Shown piece after piece: positions 53,795 through 63,637 of a stretch of 64,000 bases of DNA (position 1 is the first letter of the stretch; every line of letters begins with the position of its first letter). A program made the translations under genes and the position numbers. This stretch comes from Coprinellus micaceus (taxonomy: Eukaryota > Basidiomycota > Agaricomycetes > Agaricales > Psathyrellaceae), in the NCBI GenBank assembly GCA_951394405.1, contig OX596334.1, positions 372,001 to 436,000 of the forward strand, written 5' to 3'. The notes beneath the pieces were generated by a model. The model was given only the letters and a program-made list of their open reading frames with translations, was not told the DNA's origin and ran no database searches.

Positions 53795-54529
53795 TGTTAC
53801 GACTCGGTTGGGGTGTCTCCAACAGTCGGCTCGGTCTTGTTAATTCTCTGGTACGCTCGATATCGGCGATCGTAGTCGTTCTACCAGTGTGCGCAGTTTG
53901 GCGGCCGTACGTCACTTTTCTAGTCGGGGGCGATGTCGACGATCGCTTCTCTCTGTTCTTCCTTTAGGCTAAGTCGTAAGTGTCGTCGTCGTTGTATTGG
54001 TTGTTCTCTTCGTTGGGATCTTCTTAGAGGATGAGGTCTTTCGTGGTGTCTAAGAGTTGCTGGACGTCGTCGATATGTGCGAGTTTTAGAATGGTGGAGG
54101 AGCTTCGGTTTCCACCGGTTGTCGTAGAGAGGGGAAACGGGGGTTGAGATGAGGGAAGTCAAGAAGGTTGATACAAGGATAACAAGCTAAGGTACGTCGG
54201 TATGCGATAAGGGTATATATACTGAGAGGTACGAGTCGCTATGAGTCAAAGAGAAGTTCAGAACGCGACTGCGTATACTACGGAATGCTGCGCTGGGCTG
54301 CGTACGAGTAAGCAAAACTGCGCGAGCTGAATAAACTAACTACGCAAGGCTGCGCCTATACGTCATACAATACGAGTCATAAAAGAACGGGCGTCTAGCG
54401 CTAGTGAAGGGTAATCTATATTACATAAAAGAAAAAGATAGCCGCTCGAAGATAAAATAAGTCCGCGACAGATAAGATAAAAAGATAGGGGTAAAGAAAA
54501 AGTATAGTACGTGAAGCTTAAACGTAACA
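53795..54529 (-). repeat. Gypsy 5' LTR (right)
   Basis: 735 bp, ends in TGTTACG/CGTAACA inverted repeats, one visible difference from 40437-41171. On the minus strand it holds TATATATA (54221-54214) and, 33 nt on, AGCTTGTTAT (54188-54179). Confidence 0.93.
54214..54221 (-). promoter_or_regulatory. TATA box in gypsy 5' LTR
   Basis: TATATATA on the minus strand, about 33 nt before AGCTTGTTAT; fits a core promoter for the element. Confidence 0.55.
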
Positions 54530-57236
54530 AATATCCGCTCTGGTGGCGCTCAGAGCGCCAACATACCCGCGTCGAGGGACAGTGGCAACTTGGACGACCC
54601 GCACACCCTAGGATGGGCGTCCAGTCTCCCCGAAGGGCCGCCCCCGCACCAGGACTCCCTCCACGAGCGAATGCGTGATATCTCGAGTCGCGTTACGGCC
54701 TCTGCCCCTGACTTTAAGGTTCAAAGCCAGTCGACCCCCGTAGACCCGCACACTGCAAGACCCAGCGAGAAAGGGCACCTTGCCAAGATTCAGGGGGCAG
54801 TGCTCATGAGGACTGTCGGTTTCGTCCCCAAAGCCTCCACAACCTACTTCGAACAACAGCGCTTTGCGTCTTCTTTGCGTCACGCGAAGATCCGTAAGTG
54901 GCTGAAGTCCGACGACAACAAAGTCTACGGGTCTAGCTTCTTGAAGGATGAGAAAGATATAGCGGAACTGGACGGTGGATGGTCCCTTCCCAACGCCCCC
55001 GAAAAGGAGAAGGAGCTCTATGCGCCCCAGGTCTCGATCCTCACCGAAATCCTGGACCAGTTCGTGAAGCCAAAGCTGGGTCCAGGAGTCAAACGCGAAG
55101 TCATCAACTCCCACAAGATGTCACTCGCCCATAAGGACAACGAAAATCGCACCTCACCGGACTTGGTTATTTGCGCAACTGGTCCCTCGTTCGAGATACC
55201 GGCCGACGCTAACAAAGCTGTGGGATACGCCAACGTTATCACCTTCTTCGACGCAAAGCTGGATAAATATCTAGAGTTAAACGATAATTTAAAGCAGATG
55301 GCCGTTTACTCTCAGTAAGTGAATATTGCGTCGGACACCTGTGCTTGCACTGGCTGATCTTGGTTCTATCAGGCAAATATTTACCCACCAGCCTAATCGC
55401 ATTTTTGTGAGAGGTTTGCTGATCAGCGAGACGCGAGCCATGCTTGTGCATTTTGACCGTGCCGGTGGCCAGAAGACTCAGCTCATCAACCTCAATCGTG
55501 AAGCCGACCTGTTCGTTCGCATTGTTGTTGAGCTCTGTGAAACGAACGAGCGCAAGATCGGGTTTGACGACACTATCCGGTGGAACATAGTTGGCGGTAG
55601 GAAGGTGACCGGGACGATGAAGTTCGGCCCAGAAGGCCAGGAAAGGGTGTACAACCTTGTTGACCCTCGCCCCATTTCCCATTCATCGGACATTTGTGGC
55701 TACGCAAGCACCCTGTGGGCCGTCAGCGAACAGGGCCCAGAAGCCCAAGTGTTCTTTGTGAAGGACTCGTGGCCCTTGCCAGATCGTACCCCGGAACTTG
55801 AGCTCCTCCTCAAAGCCGCCAAGATCAAAGGAGTGAGCAAATTCGTGGAGTACTACTTCCGCAACTTCACTGCCGCGAGCTTCCGATGCGAGAGTACCAT
55901 CGGGTCCTTCGTGGACCGACGACCTGTGAGAATCCTGATGCGGGCGCACGGGAGGCAGATCGATGATTTCAGCGAACCGTTGGAGGTCCTCCATGCCTTA
56001 CACGACGGCCTCGTTGGTGAGTCATGACATTTCTCCCCTCATCGCCGACTCCTTGACAATTGCCTCTAGCCCTGTTTGAACTTTACGGACATCATATCCT
56101 CCACAGAGACATTACCAACAAGACCATCCTACTTGGTGGGGAGGGTGCTGAGGTGGGCTGGCGAGGGGTTGTGCTAGACCTTGGAGCCGCGCTGGACTTT
56201 GACCCGAAGAAAGGAGACTGCAGTGTATCCAAACAAGCACGACTGGTAGGTTGGAGTCAGCTGTGTTCCTCGTGACCATGAAAGCTGATGAGCGACGCAG
56301 GGCACCCGGTTCTTCCAGTCTTGCATGATTCTCAACTTCTTGAACGAGTTGAACGACGTTAAGGCACCTGCCCATGACCATATGGACGACATTGAGAGCG
56401 TCTTCAACCTCTGTTCCCATCTCTTTTTCAACTACCGCCCGGATGGCACACTGCGAGGCAAGAAAGACAGGGCAGGGAACGTGATCAAGGGATGGGATTC
56501 GGAATTGGCCAGCGATGCATTGGCGTTCAAATCGCTGCTCTTTGATCCGGCGCTAAGCTATAAACGGGCTGCCGTCCAGATCGTGACCGAGTCCTGGGGT
56601 GCTGCCTGTGGAGCTCTCTTCAAATCCTTTTTGGAATGGGTTTGGGGAATCCAGCAACAGAAGGCCGCAATAGTCGAGAAGCAGAGTGAGAAGCAGGCGG
56701 AGGTTAAAATGCAGAAGGAGGTTGAAAAGAAGAAGACTGAGACGCAGAGGGAGGAAGAGAATGAGGAGGAGGAGGAGGAGGAGAAAGACGAAAAGGCGGA
56801 GGAGAAGGCGGTGAAAGCGAAGGGGGGATACAGGAAAGTGGAGAAGCAGGTTGAATCAGACGTGGACAACCCTTTCATCGACAAGATCGGCACCAGCGAC
56901 GTTCCGCAGCCCGGCGATGAGGAGCACGACGCCCGGTTTGTTGATGTTGCCCAGGCATTCAAACCCATCCCATCTGAGCCCGAGGAGAAGGTTGCATTGA
57001 AACAAGGCCTCTTCTCACCCCTCATGGATGAGAAGGCGACTCGCGAGCACTTCTACACTGTTATCGGGTTTTTCACCACGGCAATTGAGAAGATCAAGGT
57101 ATCGGGAGGCCAGGATGGTCCACCCCCTTCCTTGCTCGACAAGACCCCCAAGCGCAAGGCTGGCAAAACCGATGCCATGGATATCGATTCCCCAGATTAC
57201 AAGTATCGCCGCGTCCAGCTCGCTAGTCCCGCTTAG
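54530..57236 (+). pseudogene. 3' part of group B FunK1 gene disrupted by gypsy insertion
   Basis: Starts with the right target-site copy AATAT (54530-54534); exon 2 resumes at 54535 in the frame interrupted at 40436 (RSGGAQSANIPASRDSGN) and runs to 55314, then exons 55373-56016, 56070-56245 and 56301-57236. With the 5' part and one target-site copy the coding length is exactly 910 codons (909 aa), against 908 aa for the paralog at 4902-7881. Kinase motifs: LVICATGPSFEIP, IFTHQPNRIFVR, FFVKDSWPLPDRT, ILHRDITNKTILLG (Asp about 553 of the rejoined gene), VVLDLGAALD, HDHMDDIESVF, then a Glu/Lys-rich run (residues about 740-790) and TPKRKAGK near the end. No other lesion, so loss is due to the insertion alone. 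There is no ATG at the start of this part; any residual expression would need LTR-driven transcription and an internal start such as 54674. Confidence 0.88.
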
Positions 57237-58233
57237 TTGCTGCAGTGTTCCTGGTGGTCTCGTTGTTCCCGCCTCCCGCGTTAGTAGAGCTAGATGTTTG
57301 AGAATTGAACAATGTTATGTACCTTGCCAATTGTTTCAAGTGAGTCGTATGCCGGAATGGCGGGGATCCTACCAGAGGGTATGCTTTTAAACCGTATCTT
57401 TTGCTGAATTCATATGTCAGCGTGTGGAGTGACGTTTTGGTTTGGATTGGTGGGGAAGGGAGCTGGGCCCGGGGATGTCAACGTCGTTGGAATGGTTGGC
57501 CGCTTCTGGCAGCCTTGGGGTTCGATGTTTGGGCTCAGAAAGTCTGGCTTCGCGTAAGCGGGGGAGAGAAGACGTCGCCTTATGGGACGACTGAGGAGTG
57601 AAAGCTTGGTGTCGAAAGGCAAGGAGTTTGGAACCTGTGGCTGTGTCTGGGCCAATCCGCTCGCAACAAAGTCTCGCATCTGGCACACATAGTTGGGCAC
57701 CCAGTCATGGAGCCCCCCGAAATTTGTAGAAGACTGAAATACGGACCATGAGCAAGCTGGAACCTAATTCCTTCAAGTCACGTCACTGGAGAAATATTCG
57801 GTTGCGCCTCCACGAATCGAATGCGGTCATTGACAGTGCCCCCTTGAGGGTCAACCTAACCAACGAATGCAGGGTGTCGAAGACCCTGGTAAGCTGGAGT
57901 GTAGAGAGAGTGGCCTACTTCGCGTCGAGACTTTCTCGTGCGCGTTTTGGGAGGAACGATCGAATGACCAAGAAGCTGGAGATGACTATTGAATAGGTCG
58001 ATGCAAAGGGTATAGTGTGACTGTTACAGCTGAGAGTCTGCTCGGGTATAAGCTATGAGACTGGTATATAAAGTGCAAGCGAGTAAGGGTCGATAAGGAT
58101 ACACTTAGGGCGGGGGTAAGATGCGGAGGACAAGGCAGAGAAAATGGATGGAATACGTGGATCGGGGGGATGTCGCTTGAGCACGAGGAGGGGGAAGAGG
58201 AGTTGGTATCGCAAGAAGATGGTTAAGCTTCGC
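57237..58233. other. Convergent intergenic region
   Basis: 3' flanks of the group B gene (left) and of the minus-strand group A gene (right). GGTATCGC at 58205-58212 is the reversed 3' motif, 21 bp past the stop of the latter. Short frames such as 57748-57996 show no recognisable features. Confidence 0.5.
58205..58212 (-). promoter_or_regulatory. GCGATACC motif in 3' flank of gene 58234-60662
   Basis: GCGATACC on the minus strand, 21 bp after the stop codon at 58234, matching the first-position motif behind five other group A genes. Confidence 0.5.
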
Positions 58234-60662
58234 TTATCGGGAGCGGGTGGTCACCCGGCCACGTTTGACGACACGTTGGGATTTAGGCTGGGGCGCCTCG
58301 GGATGTTCCTCATCTAGGCGACGTTTCTGGATGCGAGCTGAGCGGCGTGGTTGGGTGGTAGGCGAATTTTGAGCGGGGTGTGTGGTACCGGGAGGTAGAG
58401 ACACGTCAACCGTGTGGGTGGGCTCTGCGTGACCCATCCCCTTTTCAAAACAGAGCTTACGAATGCGAGCAGATCGACGAGGGGGGATGTTTGGCGTGGG
58501 TGGAACAGGGAGCGCGGTTACGTTAGCTGGCGTCAGCTCTACAGTATAAATATCCACGGGAATTTTAGAGTTTTGCACTTCGAGAACTGGCGGTGGACAT
58601 GCCGTGGGTGCAGCGCTGTGGGAACTCGCGGCGGCGAGATCGGAGTGGGCTTGAAGATTGTTCGGTAGGATCCCGGAGGGCGGAGGGGAGAGTCGAATAG
58701 CCTCGATGGCTTTGTCAAACAAGACCAGGACCTCTGAGTAGTGATCCTCCCGGCGTGAGTGGAGCGACGCCAAGGCATTCTTTTCATTGCCGATCTCCCT
58801 TTTGTCGTCCCTCCGTTCCTCTACCCAATCCCGGAAACCTTCGAACAGATCCCCACAGACAGCACCCCACGCAGCTCTAATCAAGCGAGCCGTTCGAACG
58901 GAGACACCGCCAGTCCTGAACAGCAGGGTCTTGTTCCCATAGGCGGCGTTGGGATCATCCTCGCTCCAGCTCCATAGGATTGAAGGGCCTTCATCCTTGC
59001 TAGCCAGGGGGGTACCGTCAGGGAGGTAGAGAAGGAAGATATATGAGACGAGGTAAAAGAAAGCTTCGAGATCATCCAAGTAGTCGTGCTCTGGGGGCTC
59101 GTGCTTGCTATGGAGGCTGCCCAAGACAGACAGTGATTGAAAAATGCGAATGCCCTGGAGAATCGGTGTCAGTGACGGGAGGTGTGGCAACCAGGGAGAT
59201 CAGGCGCACAAGGTCGTATTCGGCCTTCACTGTCGGGTTGGCGTCCGTGGCTCTAAACGCGAGATCGAGATCGATGAGAACACCACGTTCATGTTCTGGT
59301 GCGTCGACTCCGCCCAGAAGGACGTTCTGGACAGATATATCGCGGTGAAGAACGCGGACGTGTTCTTCGGTAAGTCGTTGATGGGCTATTAGGACGGGTG
59401 AGCGTAGCATACCGATCGGGAAAAGAAATACTTGCCAGCTATGGCGTCTCGGATGGCATAGAGAACTTGGAGTGCTGACGTGAAGCGTTCGATCGAGGGT
59501 CCGTAGGATTTGAGCGTTACACGCGTCGCTACCCTGTTCTGGTACTGCCCGACAGTCGTCGGGCACCGGAAGTCCTTCGTTTCGCCTCGCTCAGTCTCAT
59601 AGGAGACCATCTGCACAACCCCAGGGATACCCTTAACCAGTTCCAAGAGTTCGTACTCCCCGGGCCGATTATCTGAACGCCATGAGTCTTTGACGACCAG
59701 CTCTTCGAGAGTATCAGGGTCCTGCACGCGCCAGCACGTTGTGGCTCGCCCGTGTATAGAGTCTCGTAGAGTGGGGAGTCGCTCTATGATCGGGTATGTT
59801 TTGGGATCTCCCGTCGGCCCAATGGTAGTGAGAGTTCCATGATATCCTCTTCGGCTAGTGGGTTTCAAGCCAATGGTCGTGTCCATGCCGAGGAGACGTT
59901 CTTCAGTGGAAGCAAGTCCAGTGACCAGCCGCATGAGCGTCGAGGGGTGTTGGTGGATGTCGAAGGGTGGGGTAATCTCTGCTCCCCCACGGTCAAAATG
60001 GACGAGACGAGCATGTTTCTCCGTCAGGGCGAGACATCTGACGTAGAATCGATTCGGTTGGGTGCGAAGGATTCGGCTGTGGGGAAGTCAGCAAACGGGC
60101 CTCGAAAGCAGAGCTATGCAGCCACGTACCGAGCATACGTCGCCATCTCGCCCACCAGTTCCTCCGTGCTGCCATTATCGGACTCGAGGTTCACAGAAAA
60201 GAAGGTGGCCATTTCATGATACTCGACCGTTCCCCTCGCCGCCAATCCTCCTGACTGACATATTGTTGTTTGGAAGGAAGGACCAGTCGCTTGAACGGCT
60301 AGTAGAGGGCACGCTCTATACCCTTTCTCATCCTTCTCCTCGCACTCCGGTATTCCACGCGTGTTTTCCAGTACTCGGTCGACCCCTGGCTCGGTAATCT
60401 TGACGAAGCGCCGCAGAATCGAGGAGAGAATGTAGTAGATGGAATTGACCAGGTTGTCTGTGTTGGCCGGTGCTTCTGGGGTCAACCATCTCTTCTGCGC
60501 GGTATCATAGGTATCAATTCCTTCTAGAAAAGTTTGAATCTCATGCTCTGGAACGATGTCGTGATACAGCTCGTGCGGATACGCGTCGCTCGTTGTGGTG
60601 AAGTCGGGGCGGTCTGGAATCTCTCGGTTCAGGGGTGCTGGCGTCACTGTTGTTGAGTCCAT
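58234..60662 (-). CDS. FunK1-type protein kinase, group A, with a GC-AG intron
   Basis: Exons 60662-60130, 60076-59436, 59385-59210 and 59154-58234 give 756 aa with all frames open. FTTTSDAYPHELY, LAVQATGPSFQTT, GRATTCWRVQDPDTLEE, VVKDSWRSDN (Lys about 307), VLHRDISVQNVLLG (Asp about 407), VLIDLDLAF and HDYLDDLEAFFYLV; tail with PRRSARIRKLC and PRRSARIQKRRLDEE, ending VKRGRVTTRSR. Intron 2 begins GCAAGT (59435-59430) directly at the family-conserved boundary (GCTG|), so it is a GC-AG intron; the other group A genes have GT there. CACGTG lies 147 bp upstream. By eye it is closest to the partial gene at 1-1344 (shared FVKITEPGV, SYGPSIERFTS). Confidence 0.89.
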
Positions 60663-60808
60663 CGCAATTCGGGGTATAAGTTGAGCCTAGAGGCAAAAAT
60701 ACGACTCTAGGGGATCGGGGCAGTGGAAAGGTCGATGGTCGTGGACAGATGGAAAGGGACAATTACACCCGGCGGCCACTGTCCGGCGCGTCTGTTCCCA
60801 CCAAATGC

Positions 60809-60814
60809 CACGTG
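60809..60814. promoter_or_regulatory. CACGTG element upstream of FunK1 gene 58234-60662
   Basis: GCCACGTGATCGTC, 147 bp upstream of the ATG at 60662, with GGGACAATTAC and TTGGCGCCC blocks nearby as in other group A promoters. Confidence 0.5.
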
Positions 60815-60929
60815 ATCGTCGAATCCAAATTGGCGCCCGTAACAATGGTGTAATTGAATTGGAACGCTCAAAATCGCAACAACAGTGCTAAGGTAAAGTG
60901 TAAGGCCGTTCAGTGACTCTAAGCAAACC

Positions 60930-62110
60930 AACGACGTTATCGGCCACAGCGTGAACCCATTCCACAAAACACAGTATAAACGTATCAACCAGGGTATAGG
61001 CCACGTCGAGGTGGATGAGGACGCCTCGTTCGCCCTTGGCAGCGTCCTGCTCGCCAAGCAGGACGTTTTTATGCGATACCTCACGGTGAAGAGTTCGCAC
61101 ATCGTCACCTACGAGTCTTTGGTGGGCTACAAAGAAGGTCAGGGCAAGGTATATGGGGGAATGCCGGGTACGTACCAGTGATAGCCTCCCGCTTCCCGCG
61201 TCCCGCACAGGAGCTGAAGAGTGGAAGTGAAGGACGTAAGGGACCTGCCGTAGTATCTCAAGGTGATTCGGCTGGAGACACGGTTTAGATATTGCCCAAC
61301 GGTGCTGGGGCATCGTACGTCCTTGACCCCCGCCTCCCAGTCTCATGGGAGATCATCTGGGATGTCCTTTGCCAACCCGAGGTCGTACTCTGGTGGCCGG
61401 TAAGCACGCCGCCACGAACCCTTCACGATATACTCCTCAAGCGTCTCTGGATCTTGTACCCTCCAGCACGTCGTCGCTCGACCGCGTATGGAATCCCTGT
61501 TCGTCGCGATCTAGCCCGCAATCGGATACGCCTTCCGAGTCGTTTGTCCGCTTGGACCGGTGGTGGAGAGCGTCCCTTGGGCCTTTCAACCGTCAACGAT
61601 CGTCCATTGGATGCTGTCGTCTGGACCTAATATCCTTTCTTTCGTCGAAGACAGTCCAACCACAAGTCGAATTAGGGTCGCGGGGTGCTGGTGGACATCG
61701 AACGGCGGGGTGATTTGGGTGCCGCCACGGTCGAAATGAGCCAGCCATGCAATGCCTCTCGGTGAGGATGAGGGATCGAACGTGGAACCGATTGGGTTCT
61801 TAATGATGAAGCATACGTCTACCGATAGTTAGCCTGACCCGTCACGTTTTAGAAAGGACGCAGGGTATGCACCGAGCATAGTTCGACATTTCCTCCAAGC
61901 TCTCTCGATTTCCGACCCCACTTTGACAGAGAAGTAGGTCACCATGTTCGAGAACCCGAGGCTTGTGGATACGTAGCCAGTGGATATCAGAGACTTCAGG
62001 ATTTCGAGCGAGGGCCCGGCTGAACAATAATAACAGGACAGACCCGGTAGCCATCCTCGTTGGGGTGAGATAGCCATTGTCTAGGGATGCATCGCAACAC
62101 TATTCGTGTG
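60930..62110 (-). pseudogene. Decayed FunK1-type kinase, group A
   Basis: A degraded copy in several frames. From its 5' end: EDGYRVCPVIIV and LGFSNMVTYFSVKV (exon 1 end, about 62070-61900, with a deletion), then FDRGGTQITPPFDVHQHPATLIRLVVGLSS, a TGA stop (61586-61588) in DG-stop-KAQGTL, GRATTCWRVQDPETLEE, IVKGSWRR (Asp of KDSW changed to Gly), and CPSTVGQYLNRVSSR with further shifts. Exon 3 reads TLHREVSHKNVLLG, the catalytic Asp replaced by Glu, and VLIHLDVAY, the metal-binding Asp replaced by His. The C-terminal exon with LDDLESF is missing. N-terminal FTTTSDAYAH is also absent. It is certainly non-functional. It lies just upstream of the intact gene at 58234-60662 on the same strand, probably an old tandem duplicate. 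Confidence 0.8.
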
Positions 62111-62296
62111 TCCGTTGGATAGCCCACCTTGCATATTGAGCACGGTTTATCGGAGTCATGCGAGTGTTGTAGTGGTGTCATGGAGGGAGGAGAGGAAGCG
62201 GGCAAAAGTAGCGGGGCGGACCCTAACCTTAATATTGATACCAGGATGTCCTTGCCAGAAAGCTCATCCTTTCTTCCTCGCCCTCATCACCTCGCC

Positions 62297-63433
62297 ATGG
62301 TCGAAAACGTCGTCACTCCCCGCTGCAACTTCTGCAAGTCTGAGAACCCTCCAGATAATCGCTGCAGCTCCTGCAAGGTAGCCAGGTACTGCAGCAAAGA
62401 GCACCAAGCCAGTGACTGGGCGACGCACAAGACCGTTTGCACCCCAATTAAACGTGCTCGGGCCAAACTGGAAAAGGAGGAGCTGACACTTCGAAACGAC
62501 TCCGGGAGTGGTATCTTCGCCCCACCGTACCCATTCGAAAACAAAGTCGGGCACTTCTGGGGAATCCTGTGGGTGCTTCGCCGTCTTCTAGACTCGGCGC
62601 TTGAGTTACTGATTGGAGCGCTTGATAAACGCAGGAGCACGAGAGACTACATGTGAGCTAGGATCGACTACGTGATCAAGATGCTGAAGCTCGATAGCTA
62701 CGACGCGGTTTCCACCGGACTCGAGCACCTGCGGGACATGCTGCGCCTCTGTCGCAGCGATAACCTTGGCGCCAGGGATATGATACCCAACCTTTACTTA
62801 CGGCTGGAGCAGGACCAGAAATGCTACGACTTCATCAAGTGGTATGCTACTGAAGGTGCAAGAAGCGACTACTGCTATCGCAATATGAGCCTCCCGTTTC
62901 TGAACTTGGAAAACGAGGACGTCATGGAGGGCGTTGAAGTGTTCTGCGATGAATGGACGGCTGCTAACTACGGGATCCCAATTGCACTCATAAAAGTCCG
63001 GATGCTGCTCGACCTTCGCGATGTCCGAGCTTCCTCGGTCCTCGACACCGACAAACTGAACACCGACACCGTCCAGCGCACCCAGGAGGACTTTCATTCG
63101 CGAAGCCCCATCTGGTCGGCAAGACCTGACCTTCTCTCCGTCGAAGGGATAGACACCAGGATCAAGACACTCGAGGACCAAACGGAACAGTTATTCAAAG
63201 CAGTCTGGAAGGCCAACGAGTATTTCTGGGAGGCTATCCTAGACCCGGGCCCGTTTGCCGAAATTCCTTCCACGTATTCGCCGGGGAGCACCGAAGAGAC
63301 GGCAATTCTACTTCTGAACCATCGCAAATCTTGGGTGGAGACGGACGGCGCTTGGGGTTGGGGTTTGAACATGGCTGTGACTCGCATTCGACCCGTCGCT
63401 CCCGACCTTAACAGCTCGTTTGAATCGTTTTAG
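62297..63433 (+). pseudogene. MYND zinc-finger protein with one in-frame TGA
   Basis: Starts MVENVVTPRCNFCKSENPPD (ATG 62297; frame also open to earlier ATGs at 62246 and 62129). A MYND finger covers about residues 9-47: CNFC, CSSC, YCSKEHQ, W..H...C, all eight ligands present. After YM at residues 118-119 comes TGA (62654-62656), then the same frame continues ARIDYVIKMLKLDSYDAV...MLRLCRSDNLGARDMIP...DQKCYDFIKWYATEG to a stop at 63433, 378 codons in all. The region after the stop matches, from memory, a basidiomycete MYND family with DMLRLCRxDNMG and QECYDFxKWW, so CGA to TGA (Arg lost) is the likely lesion. A 45-nt intron (62654 region to GATAG) would remove the stop in frame but would also delete conserved residues. 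MYND fingers bind proline-rich peptides in partner proteins; role here unknown. Confidence 0.75.
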
Positions 63434-63637
63434 CTGCAATTTTCACAACCGGTAGACGCTGCTGCTTTCTTTGCAAACATGATCACCCCGACGGGACCGA
63501 CCCCTTGTCCTCAGGAAACACTTGCCAGGCCCTTCCTCCGCTTACCACTTCCTCCAATCGATTATCCGCCACCCGAGTTCCTCATACCATCAACCCAGTG
63601 CTTTTTGCGGAGCTATCTCCTCCTCCCATTTCTTTTA
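63434..63637. other. Convergent intergenic gap
   Basis: About 200 bp between the stop of the MYND frame and the stop of the minus-strand partial gene; nothing recognised. Confidence 0.5.

Larger units (their letters stand above)
40437..54529 (-). mobile_element. Ty3/gypsy LTR retrotransposon (chromodomain type) with nested copia element
   Basis: Bounded by 735-bp direct LTRs (40437-41171 and 53795-54529) with TGTTACG...CGTAACA ends and a 5-bp AATAT duplication. It is transcribed on the minus strand, so the 5' LTR is the right one. Order on that strand: 5' LTR, primer-binding region 53792-53783, gag (with upstream open extension), pol, third ORF, polypurine tract AAGGGGGTAA (41181-41172), 3' LTR. 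All frames are open apart from the nested copia element at 41548-47755; without it the element would be about 7.9 kb. The LTRs differ by one base that I can see (40537 G, 53895 A), so insertion was recent. The pol gene order (protease, RT, RNase H, integrase, chromodomain) defines Ty3/gypsy. Confidence 0.92.

Noticed and set aside
54590..54592. TTG at 54590 as a start codon for the right-hand FunK1 part
   Set aside because: The frame is open further left, continues across the insertion to an ATG-started exon at 40202, and eukaryotic starts at TTG are not expected.
61073..61080. GCGATACC at 61073 as another 3' motif
   Set aside because: It lies inside the catalytic-loop exon of the FunK1 pseudogene and is on the coding strand's complement, so probably coincidental.
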